Of a stretch of DNA of 55,370 bases, positions 7,603-16,475 are shown piece by piece. Numbering within the stretch: position 1 is the first letter of the stretch; each line of letters opens with the position of its first letter. The stretch spans positions 1 through 55,370 of the forward strand of contig JBBRSL010000002.1 in the NCBI GenBank assembly GCA_038245435.1, in the 5' to 3' direction. Source of the stretch: JBBRSL01 sp038245435. Its GTDB lineage: Bacteria; Patescibacteriota; Saccharimonadia; Saccharimonadales; CAIOMD01. Made by a program: the position numbers and the translations under genes. Below the pieces are notes generated by a model. The model was not told the DNA's origin. It did no database searches and saw nothing but the letters and a program-made list of their open reading frames with translations.

Positions 7603-8748
7603 ATGGAAATAAATATCGAAAAAAGCAGTCTTCGTTATGAAGTAGGATCGGAAACAGCAGTTTCTGTACCCTATACATCTCTCAATCTCCTACAGCAGAC
7701 GCGAACGCACTACGACCAAGATTCGCTCCAAGAACTCGCAGATTCAATGATTGTGCGTGATGATGAGGGCCTTATTACGGGCCTTTCTTTATTGCAGAGT
7801 CCACAATTCGCGGTGTTTGATTCGAGTGACGAGGCCGCAACTTACCTTGCTGACTTAAACATTTACCATGGCACAAGCTATACGCCTGATGATTTGCATT
7901 GGGTTGATGGTTCTGCACGTGTAGCCGTGTTTGGACATCGCCGGACGATTGCGCTTGGTATGGCCGCTGCCGAAGCTGGTATTCCTATCGAAACTATCTA
8001 TCCCCGTATCTTTGAACTACGAAACATTAGTTTTGACGAAGCGCTTGTGCGACAGCTTCTCGAAAATGTCCACGAACGTCCATCGTTGCAAGACGAAGCT
8101 GACGCAATTCATAAATACTATGAATATCGTAGATTTAGGGATGCCGAAAATAATGCACCAAGTATTGCCGAAGTTTCAAGAAGGCTGGGTTTTGGTGCAA
8201 GCAAAGTACGAGGTGCCTTACGCTATGCACAACTCCCCGACGAAGTTAAAACACTCGCACTCGAAGATAAGATTACCTATAGTGATGCAGTAAACACGTG
8301 GTCTTTATTCGAAGCACATACCGTAAAAGGCGAAAAACTTGAACTAGAAGGCAAGCTCAAGGGGTCGAGCACGCCAACGGCAGATGCCTATGCAGCAGAT
8401 GCGACTGTAACTGATGCACTTAAGATTGCAAAGTATCGCCAGGTGCCCGCTAAAGATGAACGAGAACAATGGCGCAGATGGGGCTCAAAAGAAATCGAAG
8501 CCTATATTTTAAATCGACTTAAAGATATCAAGCGCGAGATACTCGAACCTGATCACCTATTTTATATTGAGACCGAAATTGCCACCCGTCGTCGAAATGC
8601 GGTTTATCGTGGGCTCGGAGACGGCGCGCTCAAGGCGCTTGATATACTTGCTCGTTTTTCACCCGAATCATTACCGCGCGAAGCACTTGAAGAATTGCTT
8701 GCAAGAAGCGATACCCCCGAGCAAGAGCAAAGTCTGTTCGAACAGTAA
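7603..8748 (+). CDS. ParB-like DNA-binding protein
   Basis: 381 aa. The N-terminal part carries a ParB/Srx-like nuclease-fold segment ending in VDGSARVAVFGHRRTIAL (compare the GERR box). LLENVHERPSLQDEADAI corresponds to ParB box 2. A helix-turn-helix follows (SIAEVSRRLGFGASKVRGAL), and the C-terminal third is acidic and helical. TATACT near 7576 and GAGAGAGG before the ATG support the start. No ParA is adjacent, and I see no obvious parS cluster, so it may be an orphan regulator rather than the chromosome-partition ParB. Confidence 0.75.
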   Translation: MEINIEKSSLRYEVGSETAVSVPYTSLNLLQQTRTHYDQDSLQELADSMIVRDDEGLITGLSLLQSPQFAVFDSSDEAATYLADLNIYHGTSYTPDDLHWVDGSARVAVFGHRRTIALGMAAAEAGIPIETIYPRIFELRNISFDEALVRQLLENVHERPSLQDEADAIHKYYEYRRFRDAENNAPSIAEVSRRLGFGASKVRGALRYAQLPDEVKTLALEDKITYSDAVNTWSLFEAHTVKGEKLELEGKLKGSSTPTADAYAADATVTDALKIAKYRQVPAKDEREQWRRWGSKEIEAYILNRLKDIKREILEPDHLFYIETEIATRRRNAVYRGLGDGALKALDILARFSPESLPREALEELLARSDTPEQEQSLFEQ

Positions 8749-8753
8749 ACTAT

Positions 8754-9302
8754 CTAAAAATCGAGTGTTCCCTGGCCCTTAGCGAGCTTATCGGCTTCGT
8801 CGATACGGCGATTGTTTTCGGCATACGATACTGGGTCTAAATGGCGTGGCCAGCAACATTTTTTATTTTCACATAGGTGGTCTAGCACGTCTTCGTTGTA
8901 TGGTCCGAATAACGCTATATACATATGTACGTGGGCGAGCGCACTAGGGACCTCCACCCCTTTTATAGCCATTCGGCCATACTGGGCGCGCGGCATACCA
9001 GCATTTGGGCTGCCTGGCGGGTAAACATCAGTACCGTCGCGGTAAATTGGCAGCTCCCAGCAGCCCGATATATCGTTTTGCGTAATCTTATCAAGTTGCT
9101 CTATGGTCGGTACGATATGAGCATTAGTATCTTTTTTTGTTTTAATAAATTGGTATAAAGCAGATAGCTCTATATGCGAACTTATAATACCCGGTATTTC
9201 TAAGCCAAAGCGCGTGATATAGGGGTTCGTGTCGAGCGGTAAACCCTCTGGATGTAAAAATGTAGGTTGCAGCTCACGTTGTAAGCCGAATTGGTATGCC
9301 AT
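8754..9302 (-). CDS. HNH-type endonuclease-like protein
   Basis: 182 aa. The C-terminal region LDHLCENKKCCWPRHLDPV followed by SYAENNRR matches the HNH_3 zinc-binding nuclease module: H plus two Cys pairs, then HL and an N-rich helix. GCWELPIY and YGRMAIKG upstream are typical of the same proteins. The start ATG overlaps the stop of the upstream gene (TAATG), so translation is coupled. Probably a DNA nuclease with a mobile or phage-like origin. No intron or intein context is seen. Confidence 0.75.
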   Translation of the reverse strand: MAYQFGLQRELQPTFLHPEGLPLDTNPYITRFGLEIPGIISSHIELSALYQFIKTKKDTNAHIVPTIEQLDKITQNDISGCWELPIYRDGTDVYPPGSPNAGMPRAQYGRMAIKGVEVPSALAHVHMYIALFGPYNEDVLDHLCENKKCCWPRHLDPVSYAENNRRIDEADKLAKGQGTLDF

Positions 9303-9601
9303 TATTTTTGAACTTGATTATTGGGTCCAAAAAAGACTTGTTGCGTCACGGTAAAGTTAAAATCATCTCGTGTTTCAAGACTAATTGCTGCCGGCGAACT
9401 GTTATGCCATAAAATGGTTAATAGATTATTTCCAATTACCGTGGGAGAAAATTCTGATGTGAGTGGATGTACCGTTAGGGCGAGCTGCACATCTTCACCT
9501 AATAACGCGCGCATTTCATCAATTGATTTTTCAATAAATTCAGGCGTGCTCGCATCGAACTGGTCTTTTGTACGTTCTTGATATGTTTCGCCTTTTTTCA
9601 T
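9302..9601 (-). CDS. Hypothetical protein, 99 aa
   Basis: Not recognised. Soluble, mixed charge, no membrane segment. TATACT lies 7 nt before the ATG, so the two-gene unit with the HNH protein is probably transcribed leaderless from here. Stop and next start overlap as TAATG. The tight coupling suggests it works with the HNH protein, possibly as an immunity or accessory factor; that is inference. Confidence 0.65.
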   Translation of the reverse strand: MKKGETYQERTKDQFDASTPEFIEKSIDEMRALLGEDVQLALTVHPLTSEFSPTVIGNNLLTILWHNSSPAAISLETRDDFNFTVTQQVFFGPNNQVQK

Positions 9602-9644
9602 AGAGCGAAGTATATTCTACACGGCTCTGTTAAACAAAAGCGCG

Positions 9645-10214
9645 TTAAAAATCGATGCCGCTGTTGGCTAAAAACTTATCATCGAAATGATGCTTGAGCT
9701 TGGTCATATTGCTGGCAATGTCGGCGTACTCGAGCAATTCGTCCGGAAAGTTTCGGCCTGTGACGCACAGGCTGGTTTTTGGATTACGGTCTTCGATAAG
9801 CTCTATAAGGTTTTCTTTGGTTAGCAGTCCGTCGTGTACAGCATTATTAATTTCATCACAAATTACTAAATCGTAATCACCGCTTGTTGCGATCTTTAGG
9901 GCAATATCAAATGTTTCTTGGGCCATTTTGTGGTGTTGGTCGTCACTAATACCTTTGGCGCTTAGCTCACCCGCGTTATAAAACCCTGCACCACCTTTAT
10001 AAAAATATAATTGGTCGCCAAAAACAGGCGTAATTTTATCAATAAATTTATGCTCGTTGACTTTCCAGTGCTTAATAAACTGAATATAGGCAACTTTCCA
10101 GTCTGCACCGAGGGCGCGAATCATCAAACCAAGACTGGCGCTTGTTTTACCCTTGCCTTCGCCGGTATAGACAACGACAACGCTGTCTTTTGTTTGGTAA
10201 TCTTCGAAACTCAT
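9645..10214 (-). CDS. Corrinoid adenosyltransferase (CobA/CobO/BtuR family)
   Basis: 189 aa. The P-loop GEGKGKTSASLGL (about residues 17-29) and VICDEINNAV, with the Walker B acid, are typical of the ATP:cob(I)alamin adenosyltransferase CobA/BtuR family. Known members adenosylate corrinoids. No B12 biosynthesis or B12-dependent enzyme is visible nearby, so salvage or another ATP-dependent role is possible. Promoter TCGACA-N17-TATGAT ends 9 nt before the ATG (near-leaderless). Confidence 0.82.
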   Translation of the reverse strand: MSFEDYQTKDSVVVVYTGEGKGKTSASLGLMIRALGADWKVAYIQFIKHWKVNEHKFIDKITPVFGDQLYFYKGGAGFYNAGELSAKGISDDQHHKMAQETFDIALKIATSGDYDLVICDEINNAVHDGLLTKENLIELIEDRNPKTSLCVTGRNFPDELLEYADIASNMTKLKHHFDDKFLANSGIDF

Positions 10215-10256
10215 ACTTTATATATCATAGGTAATTACCAACTAATTGTCGACAAC

Positions 10257-10847
10257 TTAAGCTTGATTATCTAAAAACATAATACGTGCAATGCGGTCGG
10301 CTTCCATGAGCTGTATGCGATACTTTGAACCAAGCCGATTATGGTTTTGGGCATTGGTAATCGACTGCAAAACTGGTGTCTTGGCGAGATCGGTTGATTC
10401 ATATAAATCTTCAATAAGTCCCATGTCGATACGGGGGTTAGAGGTCGATTTGCTATCAAAAATAAAGAAGTTATTGCGATAAAAAACTTCAATCTCACGA
10501 ATTTTTTCGAGTAGATTTTTTCGTTCAGTTTGACCTGCATCATCGATTTCTGGCGGCATTATTCCGAGCTGCTCGTACAATGTTGTGAGTATAGTTACTG
10601 AACTAACATTTTCGCGTCTATCAAGTCGACCGCGTAAGATTTCAAGGCCTTCATCATCTAAGGGCAAGTGTATATTCTTCTGTAGGTCGAGTGGTTTGCC
10701 AAGATCACGTTCATCTCCGGCATGTTGTTGCGGAATGACCGCTTCCAGTATTCGGGCTAACCTGCGTTCTTCGAACGGAGATTCAAGATTTTGTGTAGGT
10801 ATATTCACTTGTTTGTCTGAGGGGGTCGTTTCGTATGCCACTGACAT
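10257..10847 (-). CDS. Hypothetical helical protein, 196 aa
   Basis: Not recognised. The ATG at 10845-10847 is preferred over longer readings because GAGAGGA lies about 6 nt upstream. Predicted mostly helical, rich in Glu, Arg and Leu, without membrane segments. It sits just upstream of the corrinoid adenosyltransferase gene but that gene has its own promoter. Confidence 0.65.
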   Translation of the reverse strand: MSVAYETTPSDKQVNIPTQNLESPFEERRLARILEAVIPQQHAGDERDLGKPLDLQKNIHLPLDDEGLEILRGRLDRRENVSSVTILTTLYEQLGIMPPEIDDAGQTERKNLLEKIREIEVFYRNNFFIFDSKSTSNPRIDMGLIEDLYESTDLAKTPVLQSITNAQNHNRLGSKYRIQLMEADRIARIMFLDNQA

Positions 10848-10968
10848 CCTGTTCCTCTCGATAAAATTAACGTGCTTGTTACCTAAACTAGCTAGTTTGA
10901 TATTAGCATATTTACAACGGTTTTTCCAGGTTAAGAGTGTGACATTAGTTCGTGTTACCATTGGTGTT

Positions 10969-11622
10969 ATGAATTCATTTTTGTCACATATTCGAAATCG
11001 CTCACTCACTTTTTGGATAGCTGTAGGCACAGTTTTTATTCTCGGGGTTTTTATGGCGTTTGCGCTGCGCTTTTTGCTTGTTAATCCACCGGCCCCTACT
11101 CACTACCATGCAAACTTTGCACTCTACGTTAACGGCACCCGTGACGAATTTAAAGATTTTACTTTTTACGAAGAGGTCCAAGCTTGTAGCGCTACAGGCT
11201 CGGCAGACCCAAGAACACGAGTGCATTTGCATAACCAAAAAAATAGCGAAGTGCATGTGCACGATACAGCAGCTACATGGGGGCATTTTTTCGCAAATTT
11301 GGGCTATGGCCTTACTAACAAAGTAGTTCAAACATCGAGCGGCATCTACACAGGCGGCGTTGACGGCAATAGCCTCACTTTTATTTTGAATGGCAAACAA
11401 GTAAGTGATATTTACAACCGAACTATCGCCGATGACGATACGCTACTTATAAACTTCGGCAACGAAGATGCAGCAACTATCCAGAAGCGCTACGAACAGA
11501 TACCAAAAACAGCCGAAGCACTCGATGCAGGCACTGACCCTGCGGCTTGCGCGGGTTCAAAAAGCGAAACCCTAAGCCAGAGATTTAAGCGCACACTCGG
11601 TATTTCTAACGTAGGCGTTTAA
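10969..11622 (+). CDS. Membrane-anchored His-rich extracellular protein
   Basis: 217 aa from the ATG at 10969 (TACCAT box 7 nt upstream; longer upstream readings look non-coding). One N-terminal membrane segment (about 14-37) precedes an exported domain with clustered His: HYHANFALYVNG, RVHLHNQ, EVHVHDTAATWGHFF. The C-terminal half has LTFILNGKQV and DDDTLLINFGNED. The His pattern suggests metal binding. I cannot name the family; similar proteins appear to occur in other CPR bacteria (recollection, not checked). Confidence 0.65.
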   Translation: MNSFLSHIRNRSLTFWIAVGTVFILGVFMAFALRFLLVNPPAPTHYHANFALYVNGTRDEFKDFTFYEEVQACSATGSADPRTRVHLHNQKNSEVHVHDTAATWGHFFANLGYGLTNKVVQTSSGIYTGGVDGNSLTFILNGKQVSDIYNRTIADDDTLLINFGNEDAATIQKRYEQIPKTAEALDAGTDPAACAGSKSETLSQRFKRTLGISNVGV

Positions 11623-11697
11623 CAACAAAAGCTTGCATTTTAAACGTAATACTCTTATCGTAAGCGCATAAAGGTTTTTTAAAGGAGGGTAAATTCT

Positions 11698-12423
11698 ATG
11701 AAACAGCGACATATCGCTGCTTTAGTTGCAGAAGCTCTCGGTACGTTCGTACTTGTTGCTGTTGTTCTCAACGTAACTCGCTATGGCTTACCGTTATTTA
11801 CTGCAATGGCAGCTGGTTTAACAGTAGCGGCATTTGTAAGCGTGGCAGGTAAAGTATCGGGTGGTCATTTTAACCCACTCATTACGCTGGGCTTTTTAAG
11901 TCTACGTAAAGTAAGTTTTGTGCGTGCAATCGCCTACTTGGTTGTACAAGTTGCAGGTGCAGTTGCTGCATGGCAGCTATACGAGTACCTTACGGGTCGT
12001 ACGCTTACTAACACAACAACAGCATTTGACTGGAAGATCTTTATTGCTGAAGCAATCGGTGGTTTAATTTTTGCATTCGCTGTTGCTGGTGTCGTTAGTC
12101 AAAAAGACGAAGGCTGGCAAGCAGCCGCAACAATTGGTACCGGACTTTTCTTGGGTATCACCGTTGCTGGTCTTGGTTCTGCCGGTATCGTTAACCCTGC
12201 TGTCGCCGTTGGTGTCCGCAGCTTTGACGTCAACTACTTCCTCGGCCCAATCGTCGGTGGTGTAATTGGTATGTATGTATATACCTACTTAGTTGGCCCA
12301 TTCTTTAATGCAGCTGTAGTTAAGGCTCCTAAAGCCGCAGCAGCTCCAGTTGCCGCCAAGGCAGTACCTGCTAAAAAAGCAGCTGCTAAAAAAGCTCCAG
12401 CAAAAAAGACCGCTAAAAAATAG
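11698..12423 (+). CDS. Aquaporin/MIP channel with Lys/Ala-rich tail
   Basis: 241 aa with six membrane segments. The first half carries GGHFNPLIT (NPL in place of NPA) and the second AGIVNPAVA, the paired pore motifs of the MIP family, so it conducts water or small solutes such as glycerol. The last ~30 residues are a histone H1-like tail rich in Lys, Ala and Pro (KKAAAKKAPAKKTAKK). AAAGGAGGG lies close upstream of the ATG. A strong terminator follows. Confidence 0.9.
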   Translation: MKQRHIAALVAEALGTFVLVAVVLNVTRYGLPLFTAMAAGLTVAAFVSVAGKVSGGHFNPLITLGFLSLRKVSFVRAIAYLVVQVAGAVAAWQLYEYLTGRTLTNTTTAFDWKIFIAEAIGGLIFAFAVAGVVSQKDEGWQAAATIGTGLFLGITVAGLGSAGIVNPAVAVGVRSFDVNYFLGPIVGGVIGMYVYTYLVGPFFNAAVVKAPKAAAAPVAAKAVPAKKAAAKKAPAKKTAKK

Positions 12424-12442
12424 TTACGTCGCAAATTTACAT

Positions 12443-12470
12443 AAAAACCTCAGGTTCGCCTGAGGTTTTT
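12443..12470 (+). terminator. Intrinsic terminator after aquaporin gene
   Basis: AAAAACCTCAGG (12443-12454), loop TTCG, CCTGAGGTTTTT (12459-12470). Textbook stem and U-tract. Confidence 0.9.
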
Positions 12471-12513
12471 GCTTTATTGAAATACCTTATCGCACAGGTG
12501 TATACTGCCAATA

Positions 12514-14106
12514 ATGAAGAAGTGGAGATTAGTATTCGTATTAGCTTTGGCGCAGTTTGTTATGGTGCTCGATAGCACCGTCATGAACGTCTCTATCTCA
12601 ACCGTCGTGAAAGACCTCGATACTACCGTTAATGCCATGCAGGCAGCAATTACCTTTTATACCCTCACGATGGCAGCATTTATGCTGATCGGGGCAAAAC
12701 TTTGTGCTAAATGGGGTTTAACCAAGGCTTTCGTTATTGGCTCAATCGTGTATGCTACCGGCTCGCTCATTACCGGGCTGAGTCAGAATATCGTGCAACT
12801 TTTTGTAGGCTGGTCTGTTATAGAAGGTCTTGGAGCAGTGCTTGTAATACCGGCGATTGCAGCACTTATTGCCACAACGTATAAAGGTAAAGATCGCGTA
12901 ACTGCTTTTGCCATTATTGGCGGTGTGAGTGGTGCCGCTGCAGCTGCTGGCCCATTAATCGGCGGCTATGTAACGACCTACCTTTCATGGCGCTACGTCT
13001 TTTTTGCCGAAGTCGTCATTATGGCTTTTGTACTGTTGTTTGCTCGTAGCTTTAAAGCGACAAAATCTGAATCAAGTGCACCTATCGATATACCAAGCGC
13101 CGTGTTTTCTGCCCTTGGTATGGCACTCGTGGTCTTTGGTATGTTGCAAAGCAAGGTCTGGGGCTGGATTGTGCCAATGGATAAACCGGTTATTAATGGG
13201 CAAGAGATTGCCCCGCTCGGTATCTCACTTGTGGTGTATCTCATCACTATTGGCGTTGTGCTACTAAAGCTATTTTATAATCGTCAACAATCGCTCGAAA
13301 CTGCACACAAAAACCCGCTGTTGCAGGTTTCGATGTTTTCAATCAAGCAACTACGGTCTGGCCTTGGCGTACTTATGTCGCAGTACATGATAACGGCCGC
13401 CGTATTTTTCGTTGTACCAATCTACTTGCAAATGGTACTTGGCTACGACGCGCTTGAAACAGGCAAGAAAATATTCCCACTATCGATTGCCCTTATACTC
13501 TTTTCGATTATCGGTACGCGTATGGCTAATAAGCGCTCACCTCGTCAAATTATCAGGATTGGCCAGGTGCTTTTAGTGGGTGGTTCGATTTCGCTTTTGG
13601 CATCGCTCACCACAACCCTCAGTAGCTTGCCGTTTGCCTGTGCAATGTTCCTAGTTGGCGGTGGATTAGGTTTGCTAGCATCACAACTCGGCAACGTTAA
13701 TATGTCGGCCGTAAACGAATCGCAAACAAGTGAAGTCGGTGGCTTACAGGGTGTATTCCAAAACCTCGGGTCATCACTTGGTACTGCCCTTATTGGTTCG
13801 GTTATGATTGCGACACTTACGAGTGGTTTCTTGACGAGTGTGGCTGCGAGTAGCTTGCCCACATCAACAAAAGATTATATTTCTACAAACGTGCAAACGG
13901 CTCAAATTGTACCAAGTAGCGAAATCGTACCACTTGCAACAAGCAAAGGTGCAACCACTGCAGAAGCAGAACAACTAGCAACGATTTATGGTGATGAGCA
14001 GCTCAATGGGCTCCGCCAAGCTGCTGTGTTCTTGATACTGTTATCTCTTATTTCAATTTTATTTTCACGTAACATTCCTAATAAGTTAGTTGCTTCAAAA
14101 GGCTAG
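12514..14106 (+). CDS. DHA2-type MFS multidrug transporter
   Basis: 530 aa with about 14 membrane segments. LDSTVMNVSISTVVKDL (motif D1 region) and GAAAAAGPLIGGYV (antiporter motif C) are diagnostic for drug:H+ antiporters of the EmrB/QacA group. TATACT at 12501-12506 lies 7 nt before the ATG with no Shine-Dalgarno (leaderless). yaaA follows on the same strand 40 nt later and may be cotranscribed. Confidence 0.9.
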   Translation: MKKWRLVFVLALAQFVMVLDSTVMNVSISTVVKDLDTTVNAMQAAITFYTLTMAAFMLIGAKLCAKWGLTKAFVIGSIVYATGSLITGLSQNIVQLFVGWSVIEGLGAVLVIPAIAALIATTYKGKDRVTAFAIIGGVSGAAAAAGPLIGGYVTTYLSWRYVFFAEVVIMAFVLLFARSFKATKSESSAPIDIPSAVFSALGMALVVFGMLQSKVWGWIVPMDKPVINGQEIAPLGISLVVYLITIGVVLLKLFYNRQQSLETAHKNPLLQVSMFSIKQLRSGLGVLMSQYMITAAVFFVVPIYLQMVLGYDALETGKKIFPLSIALILFSIIGTRMANKRSPRQIIRIGQVLLVGGSISLLASLTTTLSSLPFACAMFLVGGGLGLLASQLGNVNMSAVNESQTSEVGGLQGVFQNLGSSLGTALIGSVMIATLTSGFLTSVAASSLPTSTKDYISTNVQTAQIVPSSEIVPLATSKGATTAEAEQLATIYGDEQLNGLRQAAVFLILLSLISILFSRNIPNKLVASKG

Positions 14107-14146
14107 CTCGCAGTCGCCGGCAACGCAATTAAAACAAAAAACAATC

Positions 14147-14878
14147 ATGATTATTCTTATCAATTCTTCTAAAACCATGCAAAATGCGGCCCAGGTACAA
14201 AATGGCTCTATGCCCCTGCTCATTGATCGTGCCAATAAATTACATGCTAAAGTAGCCCGTGCTTCACGCCCGGCAATTATGCGTGGCATGCATGTTTCGC
14301 GTCAGTTGGCCGACGTTGCTATCGCAAATAATAGCGCTTGGCAGTCAAATGGGGCTACGCAGGCGCTTTTTGCCTTTAGGGGTGATATATATCAAGGTTT
14401 GCAAGCCGATACGTTTACAGAGCTCGATGTGGCCCACGCCAATGAGCACCTCCGTATTCTATCGGGTTTATATGGTATTTTGCGCCCACTCGACTTGATT
14501 GCGCCGTATCGACTCGAAATTGGCTACAGCTTTCCGCTCAATTTATATTCATTTTGGGGCGATGCCATTGCGGCCCAAATCGATACAAAGCTTATTATTA
14601 ATCTTGCGTCGGCCGAGTATGCCAAAGCTGTATTACCCTATGTAACTAACGCCAAAGTTATTGAGCCGCAATTTTTAGTACACTACCCTGGCGAACAGCC
14701 AAAATTTGCCGCCTATCACGCTAAAATTGCCCGTGGAGCCTTTGCGGCGTGGCTGATTAAAACACGTTGGCAAGCCGGGCAATCGCTCGAGCCATTTAGT
14801 GATCTTGGTTATGCGTTTGATGCTCAATTGAGTGCCCCAGACAAACCCGTGTATATCCTAAAAACGACAAAAAAATAA
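14147..14878 (+). CDS. yaaA: YaaA-family peroxide stress protein
   Basis: 243 aa from the ATG at 14147. Family features: HLRILSGLYGILRPLDLI, PYRLEIGYSF, LINLASAEYAKAV and the C-terminal FDLGYAFDAQLS region. E. coli YaaA limits intracellular iron and protects DNA from peroxide damage. No Shine-Dalgarno is obvious; cotranscription with the upstream transporter is likely. Confidence 0.9.
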   Translation: MIILINSSKTMQNAAQVQNGSMPLLIDRANKLHAKVARASRPAIMRGMHVSRQLADVAIANNSAWQSNGATQALFAFRGDIYQGLQADTFTELDVAHANEHLRILSGLYGILRPLDLIAPYRLEIGYSFPLNLYSFWGDAIAAQIDTKLIINLASAEYAKAVLPYVTNAKVIEPQFLVHYPGEQPKFAAYHAKIARGAFAAWLIKTRWQAGQSLEPFSDLGYAFDAQLSAPDKPVYILKTTKK

Positions 14879-14918
14879 CACCTTAAGGCGTCAATGCTTA
14901 CAAGGTTGTGTGCCCGGA

Positions 14919-14957
14919 GCGGGCACGAGGTCACTTGTGGGTGACGCTCGTGCCCGC
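14919..14957 (-). terminator. GC-rich hairpin after gene 14971-15384
   Basis: GCGGGCACGAG (14919-14929) pairs perfectly with 14947-14957, with an inner GTCAC/GTGAC stem. It starts 13 nt past the stop of the minus-strand gene. No U-tract follows on either strand. Confidence 0.65.
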
Positions 14958-14970
14958 TTGCCGGAGTAGT

Positions 14971-15384
14971 TCAGGGTCGAACAGCTGTGCCGCCGTAGTC
15001 GAGGTCTGCGCTGCTGGTCTTCTTGCCCCTTGACCTCGAAAACGTGCTGCTGATCTTGCCGGTGATACCGACCCGATCGAGGAGCCACCAAACGGCAGCT
15101 GCGACGAGGCAAGCGACGCCGATGGAGACCCAGATGCTGAAGACCCAGCTGGGCAGCGCAGCGAAGCCACTGAGCGCATGGAGCGAACCGTCAGCGATCG
15201 AGGCACTCTGGTCTTCGATCTTGTCCTTGGTTGCCAGGGCCGCCACGCCGATGTGCATGCTGAGCGAAAAGAGTCCTGCGAACAGGAACATCAGTACCCA
15301 GCGCCTCTTGGCGATACTCACGCATGCCATCAATAGCGTGATGAGCACGAGCCCGATGATGACGCGACCATCGAAGTACACCAT
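14971..15384 (-). CDS. GC-rich three-helix membrane protein, 137 aa
   Basis: Not recognised. Three hydrophobic segments (about 8-24, 28-48, 79-102) and a basic, Ser-rich cytosolic tail. GAAGGG lies 9 nt before the ATG, and a TATTAT-rich promoter lies about 50 nt further up. Codon use is strongly G/C-ending, in contrast to YaaA and the SHOCT gene on either side. A strong U-less hairpin follows. Confidence 0.7.
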   Translation of the reverse strand: MVYFDGRVIIGLVLITLLMACVSIAKRRWVLMFLFAGLFSLSMHIGVAALATKDKIEDQSASIADGSLHALSGFAALPSWVFSIWVSIGVACLVAAAVWWLLDRVGITGKISSTFSRSRGKKTSSADLDYGGTAVRP

Positions 15385-15464
15385 GGTGATGCCCTTCTAA
15401 CTAGTTGGGGAAGTACGTACTTGAACTGGGCATATAATATAATAAAAATATACAAAAGTAAATT

Positions 15465-15493
15465 AAATAGCCCTCTGTTGCAGAGGGCTATTT
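15465..15493. terminator. Bidirectional terminator after SHOCT gene
   Basis: AAATAGCCCTCT (15465-15476) pairs with AGAGGGCTATTT (15482-15493). Serves the minus-strand SHOCT/DUF6325 operon. Confidence 0.85.
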
Positions 15494-15510
15494 GTATAAG
15501 TTCAAGCTTT

Positions 15511-15783
15511 TTAGATGCCTAAAACTTGTTTTTTCTTGGCATCGAACTCTTCTTGAGTCAAGATGCCCTGGTCTTTAAGGGCTGCGAGTTGTTGCAGTTC
15601 AGCAACCATGGCGTCTTGTGCCGGAGCAGCTGGTGCATATTGTTGTTGTGGTGCTGCTTGCTGTTGCTGTGCATATGCAGCTTGGTCTTGAGCGGCATAT
15701 TTTTGCTGCTGCTTATGTGAAACGGCATTTGCTGTACCGACAACGGCGGCAGTTCGGGCCATTCCTCGTAGTAATCCAGGCAT
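15511..15783 (-). CDS. SHOCT-domain small protein
   Basis: 90 aa. A short N-terminal segment is followed by a Gln/Ala-rich linker, then a C-terminal SHOCT motif (LAALKDQGILTQEEFDAKKK), a short helical oligomerisation module. The start overlaps the stop of the DUF6325 gene (TAATG), giving coupled translation. Function is unknown; it probably oligomerises or tethers. Confidence 0.85.
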   Translation of the reverse strand: MPGLLRGMARTAAVVGTANAVSHKQQQKYAAQDQAAYAQQQQAAPQQQYAPAAPAQDAMVAELQQLAALKDQGILTQEEFDAKKKQVLGI

Positions 15784-16196
15784 TAGTTTTCTCCTTCTAA
15801 TTCGGTTAGCGCATCCGGGTGTATGCGCCCGTCTGCAATTAAAAATCCACCTGCATCAAGGATTGCTTTTTTAAGTGGCTTAGCCCATAGCTGCTCGACG
15901 ACTAAAAAGCCGGCTGCGGTATTTGGCTCGAGTAGCTCACCTACTTCGTCGATATCGTCTTGTGTAACAAGTGATGAATCACCGGTGAATTTTTGTGTAA
16001 AACCAAGTAAAAGCGCATCGTCGGTACTTGTTACATCAAGCTGCGTAACGGTGCCATCAGTGTCTTTAATCACGGCCGAAAGTGCCACAAGCGCAATAGC
16101 GCCCGTATCAATCGCATCACCTATCGTTTGCAGAATACTGCCATTAAACTTGTTGCCCTCAAAGCCCACAATAATATAATCTATTGGTCCTCGCAT
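15783..16196 (-). CDS. DUF6325-family protein
   Basis: 137 aa from the ATG at 16194-16196. GAAGGG 7 nt upstream and TATACT further up support this start. The opening MRGPIDYIIVGFEGNKFNGS and VALSAVIKDTDGTV are characteristic of the DUF6325/DUF1269-like family seen next to SHOCT proteins in Actinobacteria (recollection). A predicted alpha/beta fold without membrane segments. Confidence 0.75.
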   Translation of the reverse strand: MRGPIDYIIVGFEGNKFNGSILQTIGDAIDTGAIALVALSAVIKDTDGTVTQLDVTSTDDALLLGFTQKFTGDSSLVTQDDIDEVGELLEPNTAAGFLVVEQLWAKPLKKAILDAGGFLIADGRIHPDALTELEGEN

Positions 16197-16251
16197 ATGC
16201 TGTCCCTTCACTTAGTTGCTAATACTTAGTATAGCCCTGCTGTATAGCGAA

Positions 16252-16467
16252 TTAAAGTTCAAAGGTTTTTGTTTTCGACTTTGCACCACGCGTGAGTTTT
16301 ATGGTGCTTTTAGGCACTTTAAAGTGCCTTGCCAGCAACCTCGTAATTTCTAAGTTCGCCTTATTGTCTTCGGGCGCACTTGTTACCCGGGCAATGCACT
16401 TATTTTCATCAATTTTAATAAGCTCACTCACAGGTTGTTTGAGCTTTACATGAACGATAATTTGCAT
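16252..16467 (-). CDS. DUF167 (UPF0235/YggU) protein
   Basis: 71 aa. The pattern VKLKQPVSELI, then ARVTSAPEDNKANLEITRLLARHF and STIKLTRGAKSKTKTF, is the full DUF167 fold. The biochemical role is unknown. It sits 8 nt after the holin-family gene and is probably cotranscribed. Confidence 0.88.
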   Translation of the reverse strand: MQIIVHVKLKQPVSELIKIDENKCIARVTSAPEDNKANLEITRLLARHFKVPKSTIKLTRGAKSKTKTFEL

Positions 16468-16475
16468 TGATTGAT

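Noticed and set aside
7603..8748. Chromosome origin or plasmid partition locus from the ParB-like gene
   Set aside because: No parA, dnaA, DnaA-box cluster or parS-like repeat is visible around it.
10585..10968. Long N-terminal extension of the His-rich protein
   Set aside because: The extension is the antisense of gene 10257-10847, has no domain features, and the membrane segment starts naturally at the ATG 10969.
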